Positions 8,389 to 17,119 of a stretch of 64,000 nucleotides of DNA are shown in pieces. The stretch is from Streptomyces lydicus. GTDB lineage: Bacteria > Actinomycetota > Actinomycetes > Streptomycetales > Streptomycetaceae. Each line of letters begins with the position of its first letter. Within the stretch, counting starts at the first letter, position 1. The notes below the pieces were generated by a model, which saw nothing but the letters and a program-made list of their open reading frames with translations, was not told where the DNA came from and searched no databases. The stretch lies in the NCBI RefSeq assembly GCF_001729485.1, contig NZ_CP017157.1, positions 248,001 to 312,000 on the forward strand. Direction: 5' to 3'. A program made the translations under genes and the position numbers.

Positions 8389-9390
8389 TCAGCCGCTGTG
8401 CGGCAGCTGGAGCCGCCAGGCGCCCGCCTGCACGGTCCACGTACGGGTCCTGACCGGGCCGCCGACGACCGCGTCCGCCCGATAGTGGAAGTCCGCACCG
8501 GACACCGTCACCGCGCGGGCCCGGGCCCGCACCGGCCGCGCCTCCCCGGCCCAGTGCACCACCACCTCGGCCAGCTCACCGCCGGCCCCGGCCCCGCCAC
8601 CGGACGCCGGCCGGGCGCCCGGCACCACCGACACCCCGCGCACCGGTCGGTCCAGATCCGCCAGCAGCACCCCGTCCGCCTCGATCCGCAGCCGCTGGGC
8701 CGGCACCCGGGCCCGCCGCCCGGCCGCCGGCGCCAGCAGCGCCAGTGCCGTACGGGCGGTCCGCGCCGCCGGGCGCCACCACGGCCGGGGAGCGCCGGCC
8801 TCGCCCGCCGCGGCACCGCCCCGGACCTCCGTCGCGGCCCGCACCTCCACCGGGTCACGGGGCGCGGCCGGCCGCGGCACCTGCGGCCCGAGCAGGTGCC
8901 GCACGGCGTCGTGGCCCCCGGCCGCGCAGGGGATCCGCAGCGCGCCCAGCACGATGCCGTCGCTGTCGTCCCTGAGCAGGTCCATCGACCGTTCGCCGCC
9001 GTCCAGGACGGTCCGCGCGGCGGTGACGGTGTCGGTGGGGACGCCCAGCGCACGGCTCAGCGCGACCGTGGCGGGCGCGCCCACCGGGACCATCGAGACC
9101 GGTACGTCGGTCAGCTGCCGCTGCTTGTCCAGCAGGCTCACCACCCGCAGCAGCGCCCGGTCGTCGCCGATCACCACCGGCCGCCGCTGCCCCCGCCGCG
9201 CCAGGGCCCGGGCGAATTCCTCCGGCCCCTCCGGCAGGCAGATTTTCGCTCCCGCCCCCGCACACAGGACATCCTTCGCGATGCGCACGGACTCGCCGTC
9301 CGTACTGCGGGCCACCGGGTCGATGACCACGAGCAGGGGGTGCCCCCGAACGGAGTCCACGGGAGAGTGCCCAGAAGGCTGCGCCGACAC
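8389..9390 (-). CDS. Degenerate diacylglycerol-kinase-like protein
   Basis: 333-aa protein resembling the diacylglycerol/sphingosine kinase catalytic fold. PLLVVIDPVA at residues 18-27 corresponds to the first strand, VVIGDDRALLRVV near residue 72 aligns with the nucleotide loop, and VPVSMVPVGAPATVALSRALG with the NDFAR region. The usual GGDGT loop is missing (GDD only), and the N of the NDxAR motif is also absent, so kinase activity is doubtful. GTG 9390 has GGAAGGA upstream at good spacing. It is divergent from purA, and the purA promoter overlaps its start. A sensor or structural role is possible; no function is claimed. Confidence 0.65.
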   Translation of the reverse strand: MSAQPSGHSPVDSVRGHPLLVVIDPVARSTDGESVRIAKDVLCAGAGAKICLPEGPEEFARALARRGQRRPVVIGDDRALLRVVSLLDKQRQLTDVPVSMVPVGAPATVALSRALGVPTDTVTAARTVLDGGERSMDLLRDDSDGIVLGALRIPCAAGGHDAVRHLLGPQVPRPAAPRDPVEVRAATEVRGGAAAGEAGAPRPWWRPAARTARTALALLAPAAGRRARVPAQRLRIEADGVLLADLDRPVRGVSVVPGARPASGGGAGAGGELAEVVVHWAGEARPVRARARAVTVSGADFHYRADAVVGGPVRTRTWTVQAGAWRLQLPHSG

Positions 9391-9413
9391 CTCGGTCCTT
9401 CCTCAGGTAGCAT
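9384..9413 (+). promoter_or_regulatory. Candidate purA promoter
   Basis: CCGACA (9384-9389) and TAGCAT (9408-9413) are separated by 18 nt and match a housekeeping-sigma promoter moderately. Transcription would begin near 9420 and give a leader of about 147 nt before purA. The -35 overlaps the start of the divergent gene. Confidence 0.5.
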
Positions 9414-9424
9414 CTCGGTGCAAG

Positions 9425-9452
9425 AGCCCCTTGCGCTATTGCGCCAGGGGCT
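9425..9452 (+). promoter_or_regulatory. Hairpin at the 5' end of the purA leader
   Basis: AGCCCCTTGCGC pairs with GCGCCAGGGGCT (one mismatch) around a TATT loop, a few nucleotides after the predicted transcription start. It could stabilise the leader, attenuate transcription or terminate antisense reading into the divergent gene. I do not recognise a named riboswitch class in it. Confidence 0.5.
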
Positions 9453-9566
9453 TCGTCTATTCCGGGGCACCGGTACAACGGCTCTTGCGATGACGGACGC
9501 GTGAACACGCACGCAGGCGTCATCCACGCACGTTGGACATGCCCCGCCCGGAAGGGGTGTACGCCT

Positions 9567-10853
9567 GTGCCCGCACTTGTGCTGCTCGGTGCTCAGTGGG
9601 GTGATGAGGGCAAGGGAAAGGCCACCGACCTGCTCGGTGGGTCCGTTGACTATGTGGTGCGCTACCAGGGCGGCAACAACGCCGGCCACACGGTCGTCGT
9701 CGGCGACCAGAAGTACGCGCTGCACCTTCTCCCTTCCGGAATCCTCTCGCCGGGGTGTACCCCGGTCATCGGCAACGGTGTCGTCGTCGACCCTGCGGTC
9801 CTGCTCTCCGAGCTGAGCGGACTCAACGAGCGCGGTGTCGACACGTCCAAGCTGCTGCTCAGCGGCAACGCGCACCTGATCACGCCGTACAACATCACCA
9901 CCGACAAGGTGACGGAACGGTTCCTCGGCAAGCGGAAGATCGGCACGACCGGCCGCGGCATCGGCCCGACCTACGCCGACAAGATCAACCGCACCGGCAT
10001 CCGCGTGCAGGACCTCTACGACGAGTCGATCCTGCAGCAGAAGGTCGAGGCGGCGCTCGACGTCAAGAACCAGCTGCTGACCAAGCTCTACAACCGCCGC
10101 GCCATCGAGGCCGGCCAGGTCGTCGAGGAGCTGCTGGGCTACGCCGACCAGATCAAGGGCTATGTCGCCGACACCACCCTGATCCTCAACAAGGCGCTCG
10201 ACGACGAGAAGGTCGTCCTCTTCGAGGGCGGCCAGGGCACGCTGCTGGACATCGACCACGGCACGTACCCCTTCGTGACGTCGTCGAACCCGACCGCGGG
10301 CGGCGCCTGCACCGGTGCCGGCGTCGGCCCCACGAAGATCAACCGCGTCATCGGCATCCTCAAGGCGTACACGACGCGCGTCGGCGCCGGCCCGTTCCCG
10401 ACCGAGCTGTTCGACGAGGACGGCGAGGCGCTGCGCCGGATCGGCGGGGAGCGCGGTGTCACCACCGGCCGCGACCGCCGCTGCGGCTGGTTCGACGCGG
10501 TCATCGCCCGCTACGCCACCCGCGTCAACGGCCTGACCGACTTCTTCCTCACCAAGCTGGACGTGCTGACCGGCTGGGAGCAGATCCCGGTCTGCGTCGC
10601 GTACGAGATCGACGGCAAGCGCGTCGAGGAACTCCCGTACAGCCAGAGCGACTTCCACCACGCGAAGCCGATCTACGAGACGCTGCCCGGCTGGTCCGAG
10701 GACATCACCAAGGCGAAGTCGTTCTCCGACCTGCCGAAGAACGCCCAGGCGTACGTCAAGGCGCTGGAGGAGATGTCCGGCGCCCCGATCTCGGCCATCG
10801 GCGTCGGCCCCGGCCGCGACGAGACCATCGAGATCAACTCGTTCCTGTCGTAG
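9567..10853 (+). CDS. purA: Adenylosuccinate synthetase
   Basis: Catalyses IMP + aspartate + GTP to adenylosuccinate, the first committed step to AMP; cytosolic homodimer. The product is 428 aa, the standard length. The N-terminus [17 protein letters not shown] holds the catalytic Asp and GTP loop, GGNNAGHT the catalytic His, [16 protein letters not shown] the IMP site and [12 protein letters not shown] the C-terminal substrate loop. GTG 9567 is chosen because the family starts directly before PALVLL and because GAAGGGG lies 10 nt upstream; longer in-frame starts would add an unconserved tail. Monocistronic, with its own promoter and a strong terminator. Confidence 0.97.
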   Translation: MPALVLLGAQWGDEGKGKATDLLGGSVDYVVRYQGGNNAGHTVVVGDQKYALHLLPSGILSPGCTPVIGNGVVVDPAVLLSELSGLNERGVDTSKLLLSGNAHLITPYNITTDKVTERFLGKRKIGTTGRGIGPTYADKINRTGIRVQDLYDESILQQKVEAALDVKNQLLTKLYNRRAIEAGQVVEELLGYADQIKGYVADTTLILNKALDDEKVVLFEGGQGTLLDIDHGTYPFVTSSNPTAGGACTGAGVGPTKINRVIGILKAYTTRVGAGPFPTELFDEDGEALRRIGGERGVTTGRDRRCGWFDAVIARYATRVNGLTDFFLTKLDVLTGWEQIPVCVAYEIDGKRVEELPYSQSDFHHAKPIYETLPGWSEDITKAKSFSDLPKNAQAYVKALEEMSGAPISAIGVGPGRDETIEINSFLS

Positions 10854-10867
10854 GACCGTTTCACCCC

Positions 10868-10909
10868 AGGGGCCCGCGCACCGTCGGCGACGACGGCGCG
10901 CGGGCCCCT
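10868..10909 (+). terminator. purA terminator hairpin
   Basis: A perfect 12-bp stem (AGGGGCCCGCGC with GCGCGGGCCCCT) around an 18-nt loop that itself can pair starts 14 nt after the purA stop. No T-tract. Confidence 0.8.
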
Positions 10910-11015
10910 GCGCGTGGCCGCTGCGCGCTGTGCTCGAACGAGTGATCCGGTGCGGAACATGCCCCGGCCCGTCCGGGCCCGGCAACACTGGCCTTCCTCT
11001 CGAAAGGAGTGCAGC

Positions 11016-11600
11016 ATGACGGTTGTGGCCGAGCGCGCGTCCCACATGCGGGTGGAGGACTTCGAGCAGATCGCCTCCGCCGCGCCCGAGACCGTCACGT
11101 TGGAGTTCATCGACGGACGGATCGAGGAGAAGCGCGTGCCGGACGGGGATCGCGAGACGATCGTCATGTGGCTGATCAGGCAGTGCATGCAGGGCCGCCC
11201 GGAGCTCGACCTTCACCCGACCCAAGGGCTGAAGGTCGGTCAGTACCGCAAGGGACGGGCCCGCCCGGACGGCTCGCTCGCCCCCGTCGCGCACTTCGCC
11301 GGCCAGGGTGAGTGGGCCGACCCCGAGGGCGTTCTCATGACCGTCGAGGTCACCTCGTACGACGGGGACACCGAACGCCGCGACCGGCAGGAGAAGCCGG
11401 CCGCCTACGCCGCCGCGGGCATCCCCGTCCACCTCCTCGTGGACCGCGACCGCTGCGAGCTCGTCGTCCACACCAGCCCCGCCCCGGAGCGGGGCTGCTA
11501 CCTCGATGTGCACCGGGCCCCGTTCGGTGAGCAGGTCACCCTCCCCGGTCCGGTCGGTATCACCCTCGACACGGAGATCCTCAAGAACTACGTGCGCTGA
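11016..11600 (+). CDS. Uma2-family (DUF820) restriction-nuclease-fold protein
   Basis: 194-aa single-domain protein of the Uma2 family, which has a PD-(D/E)xK nuclease fold and is expanded in Streptomyces. Visible core motifs are LEFIDGRIEE near residue 28, RARPDGSLAPV near 80, MTVEVTSYDGDTERRD near 105 carrying the EVxS strand, and KPAAYAAAGIPVHLLVDRD with the following lysine and strand. Acidic and lysine residues of the presumed active site are present, so it is not obviously dead. GAAAGGAG lies 6 nt before ATG 11016. No partner methyltransferase or toxin-antitoxin gene is adjacent. The biological role of the family is unknown. Confidence 0.85.
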   Translation: MTVVAERASHMRVEDFEQIASAAPETVTLEFIDGRIEEKRVPDGDRETIVMWLIRQCMQGRPELDLHPTQGLKVGQYRKGRARPDGSLAPVAHFAGQGEWADPEGVLMTVEVTSYDGDTERRDRQEKPAAYAAAGIPVHLLVDRDRCELVVHTSPAPERGCYLDVHRAPFGEQVTLPGPVGITLDTEILKNYVR

Positions 11601-11655
11601 TGGTCACGACGGAGCAGCGATCGCCCGTCCCGGCCCCCGTCCCGGTGCCCCGGGC

Positions 11656-13512
11656 TCAGCGCGCCCTCCCGTACGACAGGGCCTTGCCGTCGTCGAAGGT
11701 GCGGCGCAGTTTGCCACCCACCATGTCCAGGGTGCTCGACTCGCCGCGGCTGCAGCTGTCGGCCGGGCCGGAGACCACCGTGGACGGGCCGAGCCGGACC
11801 GGGGGGCCCGCACTGGCCAGGGTGGCCGCGAACTCGCAGCGGTAGTTGGCGCCGGTGGCCGTCATCGTCAGCACGGTGGCGCCCGTCTTGCCCTGGACGA
11901 GGGTGAAGCGCCGGACGTCGATGCCGGAATCGCCGACCGTGGCCTCCCAGGTGCCCAGATACTCCGGGGGGATCCCGCCGGTCGCCGCGGACTGCGCCGA
12001 CGTCCGCTCGTTCCCGCCGCCGCGCCCGTCCTCCGCCCGCACGCCGTCGCCCCCGTCCGTCAGCAGGCTGTACGCGGTGGCCGCGCCGGCCCCGGCGAGC
12101 GCGAGGGCGACGACGGTGAGCAGCGCGGTGCCGATGCCGCGGCGGCGGGAGGCGGGGGTGGCGGCAGTGGCAGCGGGGGCCGGGGCGTAGTGGGCGTGGT
12201 GCCCCTGCACCGCGTGGTGCCCCTGCACCGCGTGGGGCGCGTGGGGCGCGTACGGGGTCGGGCCGTGCGGCAGCGAACCGTGCGAACCGAGCGGTACCGG
12301 GGAGGGCGGCGGGGTGCGGCCGGGCGTGGGGGTCGGTGAGACGGTGGTGGGGAGGGCGTGGAGGCCGGGCGCGTCCGCGGCCGGCACCGGACCGGCCGGG
12401 TCCGCCCCGCTCGCCGGGCCGCGTACCGGGTCCGCCCCACTCGCCGCCCCGCGTACCGGGTCCGCCGCGGGCGCCGGGCCCGTCGCGCCCATCGGGCCGG
12501 CCCCGTGCTCCCGTCCCTCCTCCGCACGCGCGAGCTCCGTCTGCGGGTTCTCCGCCTCCAGCAGCTCCACGGCGTGCCGGCCCAGCCGCGCTATCAACGC
12601 CCCCGGCAGCCACGGCTCCTCGTCCGCGCCCCGGCCCGCGTCGACGCCGTCCTCCGCCAGGGCCACCAGCTGTTCCGGGGTGGGCCGCTGTGCGGGGTCC
12701 TTCGCCAGGCAGGCGGTGATCAGCCCCAGCAGCCCCTCCGGCACCGCGGTCAGATCGGGGGCCTCCTCGGCGACGCGGAACATCAGCGCGTGCGCCGCGC
12801 TCTCGGCCGTCCCGAACGGCTGCCGCCCGGTCACCGCGTAGGCCAGCACCGAGCCGAGGGAGAAGACGTCGCAGGCCGGGCCGAGCGGTTCACCGCGCAC
12901 CTGCTCGGGCGACATGAAGCCGGGCGAACCGACCGCCGCGCCGGTACGCGTCACACCGTTGCCGGCGACGCCCTCCAGCGCCCGCGCGATACCGAAGTCG
13001 ATGACCCGGGGTCCGTCGATGGTGAGCAGCACGTTCGACGGTTTGAGGTCGCGGTGGATGATCCCGGCGGCGTGGATCGACCCCAGCGCGCGGGCCAGCC
13101 CGGCCGCCAGGATCCGCACCGTACGCTCCGGCAGCGGGGGACCGCTGCCGACGACCTGCTGCAGCGACGGGCCGGCGATGTAGCCCGTGGCGAGCCACGG
13201 CGTCTCGGCCTCGGTGTCGGCGTCCAGCACCGGCGCCGTCCACTCCCCGCCGACCTGCTGCGCGGCCCGCACCTCCCGCCGGAAGCGCGCCCGGAACTCC
13301 TCCTCGTCGGCCAGCTCCGCCCGCACCAGCTTGACCGCGACGGTGCGGCCACGATCGGAACGAGCCAGGAACACCCGCCCCATCCCGCCCTCACCGAGCC
13401 GCCCGATCAGGCGGTACGCGCCGATCCGCCGTGGATCCCGCGGCCCCAGAGGCGCCAGCCCGCCCAGCCGTCCCCCACGCACCTGCTGTCCCGCATGTCT
13501 TGGCTCTTCCAC
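11656..13512 (-). CDS. Membrane Ser/Thr protein kinase (PASTA-less PknB type)
   Basis: 618-aa Hanks-type kinase. The kinase domain covers about residues 32-290: glycine loop LGEGGMGRV (39-47), ATP lysine in VAVKLV (K61), catalytic loop HRDLKPSN (153-160), DFGIA (172-176) and GSPGFMSPEQ. A Pro/His/Ala-rich linker of about 170 residues containing short repeats follows, then one transmembrane segment (about 459-484) and an extracytoplasmic domain of about 130 residues with two Cys. GTG 13512 is chosen because GGGGAAGGG precedes it; an in-frame start at 13701 would add 63 unconserved residues. The external domain probably senses a signal; ligand unknown. Convergent with the Uma2 gene. Confidence 0.9.
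   Translation of the reverse strand: MEEPRHAGQQVRGGRLGGLAPLGPRDPRRIGAYRLIGRLGEGGMGRVFLARSDRGRTVAVKLVRAELADEEEFRARFRREVRAAQQVGGEWTAPVLDADTEAETPWLATGYIAGPSLQQVVGSGPPLPERTVRILAAGLARALGSIHAAGIIHRDLKPSNVLLTIDGPRVIDFGIARALEGVAGNGVTRTGAAVGSPGFMSPEQVRGEPLGPACDVFSLGSVLAYAVTGRQPFGTAESAAHALMFRVAEEAPDLTAVPEGLLGLITACLAKDPAQRPTPEQLVALAEDGVDAGRGADEEPWLPGALIARLGRHAVELLEAENPQTELARAEEGREHGAGPMGATGPAPAADPVRGAASGADPVRGPASGADPAGPVPAADAPGLHALPTTVSPTPTPGRTPPPSPVPLGSHGSLPHGPTPYAPHAPHAVQGHHAVQGHHAHYAPAPAATAATPASRRRGIGTALLTVVALALAGAGAATAYSLLTDGGDGVRAEDGRGGGNERTSAQSAATGGIPPEYLGTWEATVGDSGIDVRRFTLVQGKTGATVLTMTATGANYRCEFAATLASAGPPVRLGPSTVVSGPADSCSRGESSTLDMVGGKLRRTFDDGKALSYGRAR
12196..12231. repeat. Two-copy 18-bp tandem repeat in the kinase linker
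   Basis: GTGGTGCCCCTGCACCGC occurs twice in direct tandem (12196-12213 and 12214-12231), encoding the repeated HAVQGH peptide in the Pro/His-rich linker of the Ser/Thr kinase. A second imperfect repeat (GCGTACCGGGTCCGCC) recurs around 12420-12475. Length variation between strains is likely. Confidence 0.8.
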
Positions 13513-13844
13513 GATCCGTCGCCCTTCCCCCCGAATGCGTCCTGCGGGCGGCGAGGAAACCCTGGCGCCGCACACCCGCCTGCCCGTGGTCCCTCTTCCG
13601 CGGTGAGGATATCCAGGGGTGGCCGGCCACCGGCAGGCGGCGCGGCGGTCCGGCGGGGTGTCGAACCAGCCGTGCCAACTGGCCACCGGTGGCCGGGACA
13701 TGACGGTGGTGGAGGTTTGCTTCCGCGTCCCGGAACTTTCCGCGTCCGGTGTGCGTAGAACGCGTACCGCGCCGTGTCCCCACGGCGCGGCGCACTTCCC
13801 GGTTCCGCACGCTCCCGTCCCCGTTCGCCTGCCAAGGAGACCGT
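13513..13844. other. Divergent intergenic region, kinase and VTC genes
   Basis: 332 bp without a gene. On the plus strand GGAAC (13732-13736) and CGTAGAA (13754-13760) lie 17 nt apart, the form of an ECF-sigma promoter, about 80 nt upstream of the VTC gene. A CCGGCCACCGG-type inverted repeat lies near 13621-13700. No conventional promoter for the kinase was identified. Confidence 0.4.
13732..13760 (+). promoter_or_regulatory. Candidate ECF-sigma promoter
   Basis: GGAACTT at -35 and CGTAGAA at -10 with a 17-nt spacer match the AAC/CGT pattern of extracytoplasmic-function sigma promoters. It would give a leader of about 80 nt for the VTC-domain gene. The assignment to a specific sigma factor is not possible from sequence alone. 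Confidence 0.4.
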
Positions 13845-14708
13845 GTGATCCCCGCCGTACGCGCCCTTGCCCGCGCCGCCATGGCGGCGCGCCCCGTACC
13901 GCTCGCCGGGCTCCAGGCGCGCGCCGAGCTGCCCGTCCGCGTCGACCGCGGGTATCTGGTTCCGGCCGAGGTCTTCGCCCGGTTCGCCGCGGAACTCACC
14001 GACCGGCGCGCCGCCGGCGGCCCGTTCAACGCGCTGTGCGTCAACGGGCGCCGCTGGTTCCGCTCCCGCTCCGTCTACTACGACACCCCCGACCTGCGGT
14101 CCTTCCACGGCCATCGGCGCGGCGCCGGGCCGCGGTACACGATCCGCGAGCGGCTCTACGAGGACACCGGGGAGCGGCAGTTCGAGGTCGAGCTGCCGGG
14201 GCGGCGCGGCGGGACCGTCAAGCACCGCCGGCCGCTGCTGCCGGGCGACCCGGCCCTCGGCGCCGGCCCGCGCGGCTTCCTCACCGCCGTACTCGCCCGC
14301 GCATACGGCCTCACGGTCCCCGCCGACCTGCGCCGCTCCCTGGAGACCGACCACGTCCGGGCCACCTTCGTCACGGCCGGGCAGCGCGTCACCTGCGACG
14401 CGGCGCTGGTGTGCCGGGACCCGGCGACCGGCCGCGCGCTGCGGACCGACGGCGGGCTCGTCCTCGTCCGCACCCGGACCGCCGGCGGCCCAGGCCGGGC
14501 GGACGACGTGCTGCACGGCCACGGCGTACGGCCCGGTGCCTTCCCGCCGTACGCCGGCGGCCTCGGCGCGCTCCGCCCGGAACTGGCCGCCGGGCGGTGG
14601 GGGCGGGAGCTGCGGACGGCGTTCCCGGCGGTGCGCGCCCGGGCCGGCCACGCCGGTGCCACCCCCGCGGACGGTGCCGGCGGCCCTGGAGGTTCCTCCA
14701 GTCCGTAG
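13845..14708 (+). CDS. VTC-domain protein (CYTH-like, polyphosphate-polymerase fold)
   Basis: 287-aa soluble protein resembling the VTC/CYTH tunnel fold, known in the eukaryotic polyphosphate polymerase Vtc4. Visible elements are VDRGYLVP, RSRSVYYDTPDLRSF (the YYDT strand typical of the family), the basic-acidic alternation YTIRERLYED, QFEVELPGRRGGTVKHRR and LETDHVRATFV. These charged strands line the tunnel in the family. GTG 13845 has AAGGAG 5 nt upstream. There are no membrane segments and no CotH or transporter partner next to it. Polyphosphate synthesis or another triphosphate reaction is inference; an ECF-type promoter upstream suggests stress control. Confidence 0.7.
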   Translation: MIPAVRALARAAMAARPVPLAGLQARAELPVRVDRGYLVPAEVFARFAAELTDRRAAGGPFNALCVNGRRWFRSRSVYYDTPDLRSFHGHRRGAGPRYTIRERLYEDTGERQFEVELPGRRGGTVKHRRPLLPGDPALGAGPRGFLTAVLARAYGLTVPADLRRSLETDHVRATFVTAGQRVTCDAALVCRDPATGRALRTDGGLVLVRTRTAGGPGRADDVLHGHGVRPGAFPPYAGGLGALRPELAAGRWGRELRTAFPAVRARAGHAGATPADGAGGPGGSSSP

Positions 14709-14842
14709 ACACTCTGTCCGTGCGCGTGGTGCGGGCCATACAGACTGTCGGTACCGGTCGGAGCGCCGTGATCCCTAGGCTGAGGGCGTTCGCCGCGCCC
14801 ATCCCCCGGCGGACCCGAGCGACCCGATCCGAGGTACTGACC

Positions 14843-16231
14843 GTGACCACGACGCATCCCGCTGCCTCCGCCGCCGCCGCGGCTGCCGGTGGCCCTGCCG
14901 CTGGCGCCGCCGTGAAGGCCGCCGACCGCGCCCACGTCTTCCACTCCTGGTCCGCGCAGGGCCTCATCGACCCGCTGCCGATCGCCGGCGCCGAGGGCTC
15001 GTACTTCTGGGACTACGACGGCAACCGCTACCTCGACTTCTCCTCCCAGCTGGTCAACACCAACATCGGGCACCAGCACCCCAAGGTCGTCGCCGCGATC
15101 CAGGAGCAGGCCGCGAAGCTGTGCACGCTCGCGCCGGGCTTCGCCGTGGACGTACGGTCCGAGGCCGCGCGGCTGATCGCCGAGCGCACCCCCGGGGACC
15201 TCGACAAGATCTTCTTCACCAACGGCGGCGCGGAGGCCGTGGAGAACGCGGTCCGCATGGCCCGGCTGCACACCGGCCGCGCCAAGGTGCTGTCCGCCTA
15301 CCGGTCGTACCACGGCGCCACCGCCGCCGCGATCAACCTGACCGGTGACCCGCGCCGCTGGCCCTCCGACACCGCCTCCGCGGGCGTCGTGCACTTCTGG
15401 GGCCCGTTCCTCTACCGCTCGCCCTTCCACGCCGAGAACGAGGCGCAGGAGTGCGAGCGCGCGCTCGCGCACCTGGAGCAGACGATCGCCTTCGAGGGCC
15501 CGCAGTCGATCGCGGCGATCATCCTGGAGACCGTCCCCGGCACCGCCGGGATCATGGTCCCGCCGCCCGGCTACCTCGCCGGCGTCCGCGAGATCTGCGA
15601 CCGGTACGGCATCGTCTTCATCCTCGACGAGGTGATGGCGGGCTTCGGCCGCACCGGCGCGTGGTTCGCCGCCGACCACTTCGGCGTCACCCCCGACCTG
15701 CTGACCTTCGCCAAGGGCGTCAACTCCGGCTACGTCCCGCTGGGCGGCGTGGCGATCAGCGCCGAGATCGCCGCCACCTTCGACACCCGCCCCTACCCGG
15801 GCGGTCTGACGTACTCCGGGCACCCGCTGGCCTGCGCCTCCGCCGTCGCGACGCTCAACGCGATGGCCGAGGAGCGGATCGTGGAGAACGCCGCGGAGAT
15901 CGGCGAGAAGGTCATCGGCCCCGCCCTGCGCGAGATCGCCGAGCGGCACCCGTCCGTCGGCGAGGTCCGCGGCCTGGGCGTCTTCTGGGCCCTGGACCTG
16001 GTCCGCAACAAGGAGACCCGCGAGCCGCTGGTGCCGTACAACGCGGCGGGCGCCGCCAACGCCCCGATGGCGGAGTTCGCCGCGGCCTGCAAGCGCGGCG
16101 GGCTGTGGCCGTTCGTGAACATGAACCGCACGCACGTCGTCCCGGCCTGCACCGTCACCGAGGCCGAGGCCAAGGAGGGTCTGGCCGCCCTCGACGAGGC
16201 CCTCACGGCGGCGGACGCACACACCGTCTGA
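14843..16231 (+). CDS. Class III PLP-dependent aminotransferase
   Basis: 462-aa fold-type I aminotransferase of the omega-amino-acid group. Motifs: YLDFSSQLVNTNIGHQHP near residue 65, FTNGGAEAVENAVRMAR (phosphate site), SYHGAT, the Asp of FILDEVMAGFGRTG, and the Schiff-base lysine in LLTFAKGVNSGYVPLGG. The start is GTG 14843, since the upstream open frame has no family similarity. The GntR/FCD regulator follows about 100 nt downstream on the same strand. The substrate is not determinable; pyruvate/omega-amino acid transamination in amine or pyrimidine breakdown is typical of the subgroup (inference). Confidence 0.88.
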   Translation: MTTTHPAASAAAAAAGGPAAGAAVKAADRAHVFHSWSAQGLIDPLPIAGAEGSYFWDYDGNRYLDFSSQLVNTNIGHQHPKVVAAIQEQAAKLCTLAPGFAVDVRSEAARLIAERTPGDLDKIFFTNGGAEAVENAVRMARLHTGRAKVLSAYRSYHGATAAAINLTGDPRRWPSDTASAGVVHFWGPFLYRSPFHAENEAQECERALAHLEQTIAFEGPQSIAAIILETVPGTAGIMVPPPGYLAGVREICDRYGIVFILDEVMAGFGRTGAWFAADHFGVTPDLLTFAKGVNSGYVPLGGVAISAEIAATFDTRPYPGGLTYSGHPLACASAVATLNAMAEERIVENAAEIGEKVIGPALREIAERHPSVGEVRGLGVFWALDLVRNKETREPLVPYNAAGAANAPMAEFAAACKRGGLWPFVNMNRTHVVPACTVTEAEAKEGLAALDEALTAADAHTV

Positions 16232-16328
16232 GCAGGCTGCCCGTAGGCGGCCCGCCGCGGCCCTCGCCTATCGTGGGCGGGGGCCGCTCCCACCCGCGCG
16301 GTCACGGACGTCGAAGGAGACGCACACG

Positions 16329-16997
16329 ATGGCCGCCGGCGGAGACAGCTCAGTCATACGTCGCAGCACCCTGCGCCAGCAGATCGCCGACGCCCTGCGC
16401 GACGAGGTGCTGGCGGGCCGGCTGCCGTCCGGCCACCCCTTCACCGTCAAGGAGATCGCCGAGCAGTACGGCGTCTCCGCGACGCCGGTGCGCGAGGCGC
16501 TGCTCGACCTGTGCGCCCAGGGCCTGCTCGACGTCGAACAGCACCGCGGCTTCAAGGTGCACGCCTTCACCGCCGATGACTTCCGCGCCATGGTCGAGGC
16601 CCGCACCCTGATCATCGAGGGGATCTTCCGCAGCGGCGCCGGGCCCGCGCTGCGCGCCACCCCCGCCGAGGTACTGATCTCCATCCGGCGCCGCGCCGAC
16701 GAGGCCGAGCGGGCCGCGCGGGCCGGCGACCTGGACGTCCTGATCGGCTACGACCTGCGGTTCTGGCGCGAACTCAGCAGCATCGTGAACAACGCCTACA
16801 TCAGCGACTTCCTGGACCGCATCCGCGTGCAGACCTGGATGTTCGCGGTACCGCAGCTGCGTCGCGTCCCCGATCTGCGGGGCCACCTGTGGCAGGACCA
16901 CTGCGCGCTGGCCGACGCGCTGATCCGCCACGACCTGCCCGCGGCCCAGCGTCTGATCGCCGAGTACAACGAGCACTCGCTCGCTCTCATCGGGTAA
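16329..16997 (+). CDS. GntR-family regulator with FCD domain
   Basis: 222-aa transcription factor. The N-terminal winged helix is TLRQQIADALRDEVLAGRLPSG, then FTVKEIAEQYGVSATPVREAL (recognition helix, TPVREAL being the GntR hallmark) and a wing. Residues 85-222 form an all-helical FCD effector domain with metal-binding-type residues in DLRFWRELSS and HLWQDH. GAAGGAG precedes ATG 16329. Placed just after the aminotransferase, it probably controls that gene in response to a small carboxylate or amino acid (inference). Confidence 0.9.
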   Translation: MAAGGDSSVIRRSTLRQQIADALRDEVLAGRLPSGHPFTVKEIAEQYGVSATPVREALLDLCAQGLLDVEQHRGFKVHAFTADDFRAMVEARTLIIEGIFRSGAGPALRATPAEVLISIRRRADEAERAARAGDLDVLIGYDLRFWRELSSIVNNAYISDFLDRIRVQTWMFAVPQLRRVPDLRGHLWQDHCALADALIRHDLPAAQRLIAEYNEHSLALIG

Positions 16998-17119
16998 CGC
17001 CCGCTCTCGTCGGATGGCGCGGCGGGCACTACGCTGTCCCGACTCGGCCGTAACGGTCCGTTCCCGTAAGCGTTCGTGCGCCGGTGTCCCCGTCCCCGAC
17101 CGGAAGCGAGTTCTCACCC

